Shown here piece by piece: positions 35,965 through 45,418 of a DNA stretch of 64,000 bases. The position numbers were made by a program, and so were the translations under genes. The stretch comes from Euphorbia lathyris (Eukaryota > Streptophyta > Magnoliopsida > Malpighiales > Euphorbiaceae). Location of the stretch: contig NC_088916.1 in the NCBI RefSeq assembly GCF_963576675.1, positions 51,833,001 to 51,897,000 of the forward strand, in the 5' to 3' direction. The first letter of the stretch is position 1, and every line of letters begins with the position of its first letter. The notes beneath the pieces are model-generated. The model did not search any database and was not told where the DNA came from. It was given only the letters and a program-made list of their open reading frames with translations.

Positions 35965-36265
35965 CACTATGCCATTTTCCCTTTCACATGATACAAGATA
36001 CATGACAGACATTTGTTTTCATGTAGTGTGAATATTTTTCGTGATAGTATTTTAACTGTATGTCATCTGAAAGCGAAATAAAAAATGCGCTCGATTCTCA
36101 GATGACATTACGATTACATAATCCCGTCATCCAAAGAAAACGCGCGTTTTCGTTAAATTTCACTTACTCAACAGATGACATACAGTTAAAGCGGCAAATG
36201 AAATTTCACTTACGCGGCCAATCCCCAAATTTTAGGCGCTCTTGTTTAACTGGAATTTCAGCTGA

Positions 36266-36400
36266 TATATAAACCCTCTCTCTAATCCCAAACCACAGTT
36301 TAGGTTACGCAAGAGCTTCATCCCTCTCATCCCTCTCTATCTCCATGGCTGATTTGAACATGCAATCACTGGTTGAGCTATAAACACGGTACTGGTAAGT
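36266..36400 (+). promoter_or_regulatory. Promoter-like unit, short ATG frame and splice donor in the CACTA element
   Basis: TATATAAA (36266-36273) is followed by a pyrimidine-rich leader and ATG at 36345 in good context (CTCCATGGCT). The frame reads MADLNMQSLVEL then TAA (36381-36383), and GTAAGT lies at 36395. A possible matching acceptor TTTTGCAG ends at 39722, followed by 24 open codons to a stop at 39794-39796. This looks like the 5' end of a transcription unit, either the element's own gene with its middle lost or a second captured fragment. The stop before the donor means the frame is broken or the upstream ATG is not the real start. Confidence 0.4.
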
Positions 36401-38285
36401 ATCTATTGATTTTCATTGTTCCTTACTCTCTCTTTTCCTCATCCGATTTACTTTTGTGTATGTCAATTTTAGCAGCTGGAATAAGGATCTATTGATTTTC
36501 AGAGCTATGATTTAAAGGGTTAGATCTCTCGCTTAGATACTGATTTTATTGTATTCATTGTTAGATTCACCGCTGAAATTCTTGGGTCATTATCTTTTTT
36601 AACCTAGGGCAATACAATGCCGGTTGCTGAAGATGTTCTGATTTCTTTTTATTTGAACATAATATTTGCAAGGATAGTAAGAATGCTACATGCGAAGGCT
36701 GACTGAAGAGATTGTCATTCAGTTCTTGCGTTTAGCATATGGGAAGTTTTCTTTAACTTATTGAGTATATATTGTTGTTATGTTGGTTTGAACTGATTGG
36801 TTGCATGTATGATGTTGTTGTGGGTGGTGCTGCTGAGATAGGTTTGCAATATATCTTCCACTTGGATTGTTATCTGAATGAGTATGTGTATGTATATGAA
36901 CATAGAACTCATTGATTTAGGAAACTAGCCTGATTTTGAGTATACATATATATATTGTTATGTGGGTTTGAACTGAACGATTACATATATGTATGATGTT
37001 GTGGGTGATGATGAAATGATTGGTATGAACTGATTGGTTAGATATAACTGATTAGGCATACTCTAAAGCTTTGAATGTTCATTGTGATTGGCAATACTCT
37101 TACACCTATAACTTATACTGATAGAAGTGATTGAGTATGTGTATGTGTATGAAACATGTTTATGTTTGATGTTCTGTTGATGTTTATGTTTGAGGTTCTG
37201 TATGAGTATATGTACGATCGTTGATTTGGGCATGTAGCTTATTAATCATGCATCAAGTATTAGAGGAACATTGTAAAAGGGTCATTGAGCATGTATGAAG
37301 CATGTATTAAAGGGTAAATTTAGGCTAATTGCATGTACTGATATGGCTTGCAAATGATTAGATATATATCACCATTCTGTTTTTTATTTGAACATGACCT
37401 ATGATGATAAGTAAGGAATAAGTTGTATGCTTGTTATAGCATGTTCACTTGAATATACATGTCTGCTTGAATAAGTTGTCTACTTGTTATAGCATGTTAG
37501 GCATACTCCTAAATCTCCATTACTATGTATCATGTCACTTGGCTTGTTATGCTTATGGAAAAGTGTTTAACATGGTGATGAAGTTGTATGATTCTAACAA
37601 CACAAGTTTATGACTAAGCTTGTGGTGACAGTATCATACACTTCATCACCATGCTAACTTCATCATGAACTGTACAATCCAAGTGGCAGGTACATAGTGG
37701 TGGCTTTATGATGCTATAAGAACAAGTTTTAGACATGCACGAATAAGTTGTGTATTTGTTATAACATGTTAGGCATACTCTTAAAGATGAAAATGTTATG
37801 AAACCATTCAGGATGGTGATGAGATAAGTTTACAATATACCTTTCACTTGGCTTGTTATATGATTGAAACCATTCAGGATGTTGATGGGTTTTCGATGCT
37901 GTCAGCATATGAACTTGATATTATGTTTAGGAAGGTAGCTGATCATGCATACTCTTAAAGCTGAAAATGATGAACTTGCCTGATTCTTTTCTATTTTAAC
38001 ATGAGTTATGCTGATGAGACATATGTTTCATGTCAATTTAGCATGTTATGTGTCTATGTATGAAGCATGTTGGCTTTTTTTATGTTCTGTTTATGAAGTA
38101 ACTGATTCAGGAATAGACATATGTTTCATATCAATTTAGCATGTTATGTGTTAGGAAGTAGAACTGATTCAATTTAATAGACATAAACAAATAAGTTGAC
38201 TACTTTGTTATAGCATGTTATGATCCACTTGAATATACATATATATGTCTACTTGAATAAGTTGTCTACTTTGTATTGCCTATCA
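36401..38285. repeat. Intron-like region with a degenerate recurring motif
   Basis: No coding. Motifs such as AATAAGTTGTCTACTTGTTA, TAGCATGTTAGGCATACTC, GAACTGATTGGTT and ATGAGTATGTGTATG recur with changes (about 36790, 37025, 37430, 37475, 37745, 38195, 38260), so this part of the CACTA element has grown by scrambled local duplication. Confidence 0.5.
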
Positions 38286-38290
38286 AAAAA

Positions 38291-38860
38291 GGATAGCGTG
38301 CAAGGGGGGCATTATGATATGACGTGCGAATAATGTACAAGGGGGGGCATGATGCGCGATTAGAAAGGAGATTTTGATGCTAAAGAAATACTGGAGCTGG
38401 ATGGATGGAGTGGAGTACTAGAGGGGCATGGAGCCAACATTGAAGATCAGATTGATTACCAAGTACATTTGTAATCAATAATCATTCTGTTCTTCAAGAA
38501 TGGCTCTATGCCCATCCAGTAGTCCACACCATCCAGCTCAGTGTTTCTTTGGCATCCAAATCTCCTTTCTTCAAGAATGTGCAGATGGTAAACAAGGATA
38601 TCGGGATGATGGGGAACCATTAGAGTTAAATGGCGTCGAATACTGGAGGGACATGGAGCCAACATTGAAGATCAGATTGATTACCAAGTACATTTGTAAT
38701 CAGTAATCATTCTGTTCTTCAAGATTGGCTCTATGCCCATCCAGTAGTCCACACCATCTAACTCAATGGTTGCCCAACATTCAAATTTCCTTGCTATTCA
38801 CACATCACACCCTCATTGTACGCTATTCGCACGTCACATCATAATGCCCCCCTTGCTTGC
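38291..38860. repeat. Complex foldback next to the E2 copy
   Basis: Outer arms 38298-38380 and 38776-38858 are inverted copies (shared GCAAGGGGGGCATTATGAT and GACGTGCGAATA). Inside are two hairpins. The first pairs 38360-38462 with 38470-38575; the second pairs 38612-38697 with 38699-38790. The hairpins are also tandem copies of each other (38427-38533 against 38652-38759, offset 225). RNA from either strand would fold into long duplexes. The duplicated unit reads, on the minus strand, as an ELDGVDYWMGIEP-type peptide, hinting that it was once coding. It begins immediately after the E2 stop codon, so in an E2 transcript it would be 3' UTR. Confidence 0.8.
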
Positions 38861-38870
38861 TATTTGCACA

Positions 38871-39546
38871 TCATATATCCACTGCACGCTTTTCAGTCCA
38901 TCTCCTGGCAGTTGCTACGTAACCTGCCCTGTTGCTGATGTATCGTTCAGCAATTCGCTCTCGGTCAGGAAATGGCCCCTCAATGAAGGGCTCTACCAGT
39001 AGTCCATAAATATTCCACAGCAGCTATAAAATGCATAGATAAATTAAATTAGACCCCAAACATGAGTAGATAAACTAGACCCCAAACATGAATAGATAAA
39101 TTTACGGGTAAAAAATACATAGATTTACATCTTACCGTGGCAATACTATGGGCGGGGCGATCAAGTAGCTGGGGCATAGAAACATGCCCCAAGGGACCGA
39201 TATTAGGATGATAAATTTTGGTCCTAAATATGATCTGCGAACAATAGTAATATCATGAGTGTATTTACAAAGATATGAACTGATTTATGTGTGTTAACAA
39301 GTTTGTGCATGTTCTTACAACTGGAGGTGTGGAGGGGAAATCGACAGGGAAGTCCATTTGGACTATGAATACACCTCCTTCATAAGGGGTGTTTGGAGGG
39401 CCATTCATCACGGCAGTCCGTTGCCGCTAGTCAGGACCATGTATATTGACAAGCCACCTAGGTGCCTCATATCGGAGTTGGTCAATCTGAAACTCAACAT
39501 TACGATAGAGGTTCCTTACAAGTCTATCCATGCTCGAAATAACAAA
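38871..39546 (-). pseudogene. Captured ubiquitin-conjugating enzyme (E2) gene, three exons
   Basis: Three minus-strand exons join without a frame change. Exon 1 is 39546-39319, exon 2 is 39234-39136 and exon 3 is 39023-38871. The introns (84 and 112 nt) start GTAAGA and end CGCAG or TATAG. The product reads as a UBC fold: N-terminal helix from Met 39531, MNGPPNTPYEGGVF (the beta-sheet G-P-x-x-T-P-Y-x-G-G motif), FPVDFPSTPP, FRTKIYHPNIG with the HPN motif, and a C-terminal helix ending RRWTEKRA. From that ATG it is 153 sense codons plus an internal TAG, close to the usual ~150 of an E2 core. Eight residues after HPN the catalytic Cys is Ser (GHVSMP). The TAG lies in exon 1 (39427-39429). A TATA box lies 72 bases upstream of the ATG. 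E2 enzymes pass ubiquitin from E1 to substrates; this copy should not be able to. Confidence 0.82.
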
Positions 39547-39602
39547 CTGTAAGTATAGTGTTAGGTTGCCCTGGGTGACTATTGAGAATTGGTAAACGCT
39601 TC

Positions 39603-39611
39603 CTATTTATA
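39603..39611 (-). promoter_or_regulatory. TATA box upstream of the E2 copy
   Basis: TATAAATAG on the minus strand, 72 bases before the candidate ATG (39531-39529). The spacing is right for a plant core promoter, suggesting the E2 copy was captured with its promoter. A TACAG just before 39546 could instead be a splice acceptor from an upstream non-coding exon. Confidence 0.5.
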
Positions 39612-39796
39612 ATGTGGGTGGGTAAGTGAAGGGTCTCAGAATGAAGAAAGGGTAAAAGGAGATTAATTAGGTTTATCTGTATACAGTATGTAATTAATGA
39701 GCATCATCAATTGGTTTTGCAGATATCAAGACTTTGGGGATTCTAGGAGATGATGACTTAGATATGCTTCAGTTCAAGTTGGATTTGGCTTTCTAA

Positions 39797-40454
39797 TCAA
39801 CACCACCACGCCTCTGACTATATATACAGATTTGGAAATGTACATTAATTGCTTTTTTTTACCCTACATTCATTCAGTTATTTGTGTAGTTCAAATGTAA
39901 ACAGATTATGAGCATTAGTCTCCAGTAAAATTAAAATCATTGATATACATAAATTCTTATTCATTTGATAATTATTGTTCATTTCCAGAATCATTCGAAG
40001 AAGAAGGTAATGAGTGACATTTACGTTTAAAAAAATATCATCTAAACAACAATAAAAAAGACATTAAATTAAAAGAATCTGTCATCTAAAATAAATCTCT
40101 TGACATGATTGATTAAGACCTATGCCATCTGATACAAGTTATTACGACAGAAATTATTATAAAAACTATCACCGCGAATGCCAATATGCCAATTTCCCAT
40201 ATAGCGACTTGACATTTTTAATTATTAGTATGTCACATGATGACATTAAAAGTGACGTTAATAAATAAAAAGATGCATCGTAACAATGTTCATATGACAG
40301 TACAAAACTAGGCTGATGTCATGTATAGTATCTTCAAATGACAGAACCTAACCGTCGTCTAAAGGTGCAATAGATGGCAGCGAGCCTTATGAAAGATTTA
40401 TATCTCGCGGGACGATGGTTTTTAACCATCGTCTGAAGGGGGTTTTGGCATAAT
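39797..40454. other. CACTA right subterminal region
   Basis: Non-coding, with the GTCATCT/AGATGAC-type subterminal motifs expected to bind transposase, ending in the inverted GACGATGGTT/AACCATCGTC block. Confidence 0.6.
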
Positions 40455-40455
40455 G

Positions 40456-40655
40456 GGCACCGCGGTAGAAGGCCTGAGGAAGGAGCGATCCTAAGGGTTG
40501 GCCATGAGGGCAGGAATGGAGAGGGACTGACTAGGGCTTATTAGTAAGGTGAGAATCCACATGCAGATACATTTTAAACCCGTGCGGTCCAAGGTGTTGG
40601 ATTTGGGCCAAAGCGGATAATATCTGCATAATATTAGATCAGGATGTTACATTAG
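40456..40655 (+). mobile_element. TRIM-like element, right part and second LTR
   Basis: Continues the internal region cut at 35964 (GGCACCGCGGTAGAAGGCC). A second LTR-like block follows, CATGCAGATACATTTTAAACC, then GGATAATATCTGC, ending GATGTTAC (about 40655). It matches 35775-35868. Confidence 0.45.
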
Positions 40656-40659
40656 ATTT

Positions 40660-40800
40660 CATGGTTTTAAAACGCGTCTGCATGTATTGAATATGCATCT
40701 TACTAATAAGACTTAGTCACCCTTTTCATTTTTGATGTGGAATTCAGTTCATTCATGTCCTCATCATCATCTCTTAAGGCGACTTTTTACTCAAGCCTTC
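40660..40800 (-). repeat. Inverted copy of the TRIM-like LTR
   Basis: Read on the minus strand it contains GATGATGATGAGGACATGAA, GAACTGAATTCC, CTTATTAGTAAGATG and CAGACGCGTTTTAAAACC, matching the LTR blocks at 35730-35800 and 40540-40585 in opposite orientation. Confidence 0.6.
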
Positions 40801-41289
40801 TACCTATGCATCATCCCCCTCCGGATTGAGTCATGACAATATGATTATAGAAAAATTATAAAAACTCATTTCAAATTATAAAAATGGTGTTAAGTACCTC
40901 TAGGGTTTTCTTGATGGTGTGTGACCTTCCTACCCAAGTGGCCTATGTGTGCTTATTCTGATTTTTTTTCGTTAATGGTGAATATATAGGATAAGTTAGC
41001 CCTATTCAATTTAACAAACAATGAAAATGAGATTGTAGATTTTGAATGCAATACAATATAGGATCACTCTTATTACGTTTACACATATTCATTGTATTTA
41101 TATTAATCTTTTAATCCATGGAAACCTTTAGAAATTGCAAGTCTTTATGGTATAGAGTCATTATCCCTAATCATGTTTTCAATATTTGTCACCACATCCA
41201 CCATAGTCAACATTACCTCTATCACCTCACCAACCTTTCATCAATCTTGTTTGCCTTTCATCCCCGTAATAAATGAGAGCTAGGCCCAA
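40801..41289. other. Intergenic, nothing recognised
   Basis: About 490 AT-rich bases without gene or element ends. Confidence 0.4.
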
Positions 41290-42716
41290 AGCAAACAAAC
41301 AGAAAATTAAAGGTTGATATTCCGTCGTGTGGACCGACCGTGCCAATCCACATCCTGAATATCCTGGAGACCTACAGGAGGCACATCACACTCGTGACGA
41401 CCCAAAGAGCACAACCCTGTGAAATTCGCCAACCAGTCAGCAGCTTTATTACCTTCTCTAAACACATGAACCAGCTTGATCTCTCATCTTTCCAACATTA
41501 AACTTTGGCACTTCGTAATCAACCAGGCATGAGGATGATTAACTCCACTACTGCTTAGCAGGACTTCAAGAAGGGCTTTTGAGTCCATTTCTATGATTAC
41601 TCTTCTGTATCCCTTCTCCCAAGATGTTATCATGCCTAAATAAATACCCCAGAGTTCAGCAAGAGCAGCAGTGTAGATACCAAGGTTGATTAGGAATCCA
41701 CCTCTTTAAATACCCTGGTAGTCCCGAATGAGACCTCCTGCTGATGCATACCCAGGATTTCTTTTACTGGCGCCATCAGAATTAATCTTGATCCATCGAG
41801 GTTCAGGTGGAAACTATCTAACCCAAATTTGATTTTTCTCAGATCCTCCCTTTACTACAGATAAGGCTTGCGCTTGATTAATTTCCACAGCTCGGTCAAT
41901 GATGAACTGTGCCTTGTCTTCCAGTAAAGCCCTATTTGTGAATTTTTTTTTGTTTCACCATTTCCAGAGCCACCAAACCCCTTGAGCAAATATGCTAGCC
42001 CACAGAACTCCTTGGATATGAGTTTCTTGTTCGAGATTCACTTGAAGCCAATCTGCTTCGCCTAGCTGGTAGAACAGCTGAACGGACCGGCGAGGAACGA
42101 GTTTCTTCCAGACGGCCGCAGCTTCCCTATAATCGCGCAGGATATGGATATGCGATTCGACCTCCCCACAGGCCAGGCAAGCCGACGACTCCACCAGGTG
42201 ACGCTTCTGCTGAGCTCGCTACTCATGATGCGGCCATGAGCCACGATCCACAAGAAGGTCCGAGTTCTCTCCGAGGCCATAGTTTTCCAAATTAGACTCC
42301 ATTTGCTGCTCTCTTCAGGTTCAGATCTGGTTTGTTGCAAGTAGCGAAGCCCGGATGATACTTTGTAAGTCCTAGAATTTGAGTGCCGCCAAAACCAATT
42401 ATCTTCATCTGCAGAATCAAGGAGGATCACAATAGAAGCTAATTCCAATAGATTAGCGTCGAGGATGAACAACCTAAGGTTCTGCCAATCCCATGTTGAG
42501 CCCAGCCAGTAATCCACTACTTTGAGGTCTCTCCAATTTTCCGGAATTGGTTTAAGAGCAGTGTTCACTAACGGCATTTCACCACACCAAATATCGGTCC
42601 AAAAAAGAGTGGATCGGCCATCAAAGATTACTCTCCCTATTCCTTCTTTTAGCAGCTCGGCTTCGGCAACAATTGCTCTCCAGGTAATAGACTGAGAAGT
42701 TCTTTTCCTGAACATA
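41290..42716 (-). pseudogene. LINE ORF2 3' half (zf-RVT and RNase H)
   Basis: The minus-strand frame from 42715 begins in the post-RT region (SITWRAIVAEAELLKEGIG, RVIFDGRSTLFWTDIW) and runs through WNFW/W-R-rich sequence into zf-RVT. A frameshift at about 42190 moves it to a second frame, where CLACGEVESHIHIL carries the zinc ligands (the last Cys is Tyr) and WWLWKW closes the domain. RNase H follows at about 41770-41425: INSDGASKRNP, AALAELWGIYLGM, IIEMDSKALLEV, HVFREGNKAADWLANF, with single stops. All four acidic positions are present. The element is 5'-truncated; no clear poly(A) end. Confidence 0.8.
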
Positions 42717-42839
42717 GAAATGTTATTCTATAAAATTGAATGAGATGAATTTTGGTCTTTAGATATACTAGTTGATGAATTTACTATGTGGTTGCAAACT
42801 AGCACACCAACTTAATGGAACAACTAATCTGGAATTTGA

Positions 42840-43139
42840 ATAATGGCAACAATAGGATCACAAAGTGTTAAGTTGGATCCTTAGGCCAGTGACTAGATCG
42901 ATATTGCCACAGATTGTGGGTGTTGTGACTATTTATGGTGCCTGGAATAAGCTACAACGTACTTATTTGTCTGGATTAAGATCACAAATTCGAAATTTAT
43001 AGACTCAGTTGACCAGTCTTCATCGAGGGAATGACAGTATCTTGACCTATATATTGAAAGCCAAAGGTATATATGATCAATTAATTTATATCCAGCATTA
43101 TGTTCATAAAGATGATTTGGTTGATGCAGTGTAATGGGA
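42840..43139 (+). pseudogene. copia gag fragment
   Basis: A broken frame reads GAWNKLQRTYLSGLRSQIRN, a stop, then TQLTSLHRGNDSILTYILK and KGIYDQLIYIQH. This is the central part of a plant Ty1/copia gag (Retrotran_gag/UBN2-type). Flanking LTRs and pol are absent. It ends where the minisatellite begins. Confidence 0.6.
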
Positions 43140-43141
43140 TT

Positions 43142-43386
43142 GGGCCTATTCTAGAAATTCTGGAATTCCAAAAATTCTGGAATTCTAAAAATCTGGAATT
43201 TCAGAAATTCTAGAATTTCGAAAATTATGGAATTCTAGAAATTCTGAAATTCTAGAATTTCAGAAATTTTGGAATTCTGCAAATTTTAGAATTTTGGAAA
43301 TTCTAGAATTCTAGAAATTCTGAATTCATTCCAGAAATGTCTGAAATTCCAAAAAAAAAATCTAGAATTCCAGGAAAAAACGGATC
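43142..43386. repeat. GAATTC/TTCTAGAA minisatellite
   Basis: About 240 bases of degenerate units around AAATTCTRGAATT, many palindromic. TTCTAGAA occurs six or seven times and TTCTGGAA twice; these fit the TTCnnGAA core of heat-shock elements. Direct reading; function is not shown. Confidence 0.8.
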
Positions 43387-45013
43387 AAAAAGTCACTGAA
43401 AATGTAAAAAAAAAGGCTTAAAAAATCTCGAAAATATCATTATATATTAAAAGTGTCAAGTCATTTATTTTGGAAGAAAAAAAAACTCACATGTACCGAT
43501 CTATGAAAACGTAAAAACACATGATTTTTTTTTCAAAATTCACTCAAAAATTAATGTCATTTACATTCTATTTGGTACAAATATTTGTAAGTTCATTAAT
43601 TTAGTCCAATGTTTAATAGCTATAAATTTATATTTGAAGTAACAAGAGGATGAATATCATCCCTCAACAGAAATTCCAGTTTATCCTTAGCAGATAGACC
43701 AATCTTAAAAGGTAATGATTAGAAGTAAGAGGATCGCTTACTAGAGATAATACACGATTCTCTGAATACTGCAGATCTATGTAGGACATTTCTCTTGATT
43801 TTTGTTTGAATTATAGTATTTTAATTCTGAGGACCTTCTTTATTCCTCGAATCCTCATTCTCTATAGATCTTCGATTTGCCATTTCATCAAATTCGATTT
43901 CTATATCTTCGTTAATTAACAGAACGAAATTAATTGTTCGTTGAATTTCTATCGCTCCTCACCATTTAACAATTTCTCAAGTAGTTAGGTTGTAAATAAG
44001 TTAGTATTCGTATATGCCATAAACCTACTAAATGACTATAAGATTAGCGACAAAAAGATAATAAGATTGGCATCTTAGAATAAAAGAAAGCTAAATTTTG
44101 TTTTATATTATGATTACCCTTTATTTATTACAAGTTTATAAAGCATATTAACCTTTCCATGCACGCACACTAAGAAACAAACAGAAATCTTTCAAAGAAA
44201 AAGAAACAAACACAAAAAATTCTTAAATTAAATTAGTCACAATCACATATATATTTTCGTGAAATCTAAATTAATTATTAGATAAACACGCTGTATCATT
44301 TCAACCCTATTACTCATAATCTTTAAAATCTTACCGATTTTTCTAAAAAATGAATATGCATCATATTATTATAAAATCGGATTATATTTATTATTATATT
44401 ATAAATAACTGAGCAAATCATGAACAGCTAAGCTAATTAATATTGATATAAACATAATAAAGGTAATTAAATGTTAAAATATAATATACTTGTCACGTGG
44501 GGTGTGGGTCAGTATAAATATTTACTTGAATATATCCACTTCCTATTATCATTCACAATAATTATTTAATTCCATGTTTGTGTGTTTCATCATTCCCTTT
44601 AAATTTCCACATTAAATTAATTTAATTATGACTACATTAATAAACGCTTTTATGCTCAGCTACCTTTATTTTGCATCCTATATTAATTAGCAGTCTCTTA
44701 TTTTTATTTTTTTGAAAAGAGCAGTCCCTTATTTTATGACGGGAATTTTCGTTGTTCTTTTCCAGATTCGGACTAATTTGAATAGCATGGAGTAAATATA
44801 TGTAAGACTTAAATTTTGAAATTCAAAAACATAAAGAAATAAATTATCAATGGGAAATTTTAAATTCAAATTAATAGAAAGGGATTGATCATAAAAATGA
44901 TAATTCATGATTCATATGCATAGAAATAAATATGTAGAGTATTAGAAATCTTCCAATTAATTTAATTGGAAGAATATCAGTCTAAAGAGTGTTATAAATT
45001 TCAAACTAAATAA
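43387..45013. other. AT-rich intergenic DNA
   Basis: About 1.6 kb with no recognised gene. A CACGTG box followed by TATAAATATT lies at about 44496-44522 and could be a promoter, but no gene follows that I can identify. Confidence 0.4.
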
Positions 45014-45319
45014 TTGGATAAATTATATATATTGACAATCAAGAAGAATTTTACCCTAACATTTAAAAATGATGCAATTTTACACATAACATTAGCAACG
45101 ATGAAGCTGATGATGATTCGATACTTTTGGAACCAGTCACAAGAAATGAAGCAATTACAACATCAACCACTCTTTACAAAAAAATTTTGTTACAATTTGA
45201 CAAGGGTACACCAAGAAATTTTGAATGCACGGAGAATAGTTAGAGATGAAATTCAACTAGATTTAAATTTCAAGAAAAAACAAAGTAATATAGAGTCATA
45301 TTTTACTAAATTATTCTAA
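45014..45319 (+). CDS. Hypothetical 101-codon frame, origin unknown
   Basis: Not recognised. The frame is open for 101 codons in AT-rich DNA, with a Lys/Gln/Asn-rich C-terminal half (EIQLDLNFKKKQSNIESYF) that is polar and helix-prone, and no membrane segment. There is no clear ATG context or promoter of its own; the CACGTG-TATA sequence 500 bases upstream is on the same strand but far. It could be a transposon-protein scrap or chance. I do not assign a function. Confidence 0.15.
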   Translation: MDKLYILTIKKNFTLTFKNDAILHITLATMKLMMIRYFWNQSQEMKQLQHQPLFTKKFCYNLTRVHQEILNARRIVRDEIQLDLNFKKKQSNIESYFTKLF

Positions 45320-45418
45320 GTATATATCTATATATACTTGACATTTGTATTTGAAAAATTATTAATTTATAGAGATAATAAAACAATATATTTATAAAGT
45401 AACGGTGTGACTTCTTGG

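Larger units (their letters stand above)
35965..40455. mobile_element. Non-autonomous CACTA element carrying a captured E2 gene
   Basis: The left end CACTATGCCATTTTCCC and the complement of the right end, CATTATGCCAAAACCCCC, are inverted repeats. GGC flanks both sides (35962-35964 and 40456-40458), the 3-bp duplication of CACTA (En/Spm) elements. Subterminal GATGAC / GTCATCT motifs recur near both ends (about 36060, 36097, 36172; 40037, 40090, 40120, 40360) and a palindromic GACGATGGTTTTTAACCATCGTC block lies near the right end, as in plant CACTA families. No transposase domains were found over 4491 bp. The cargo is an E2-like gene on the minus strand, a foldback, and a promoter-like unit on the plus strand. 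Confidence 0.85.

Noticed and set aside
36012..36052. TTTTCATGTAGTG and TTTTTCGTGATAGT, first considered as CACTA right ends
   Set aside because: No matching left end; the GGC-flanked CACTATGCCA / TGGCATAATG pair explains the element better.
36060..36272. 70-codon frame upstream of the TATA box in the CACTA element
   Set aside because: Lies in subterminal repeats, no domain, low-quality composition.
39358..39552. Plus-strand frame of 64 codons followed by GTAAGT, first read as a plus-strand exon with a splice donor
   Set aside because: The same bases give a clear E2 exon on the minus strand; the apparent donor is part of the complement of the TACAG next to that exon.
43142..43386. CRISPR-like array
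   Set aside because: Units are short, degenerate and contiguous without unique spacers, and the context is a plant genome.
44490..44525. CACGTG box and TATAAATATT as promoter of a host gene
   Set aside because: No downstream coding sequence with recognisable homology, so kept only as a note.
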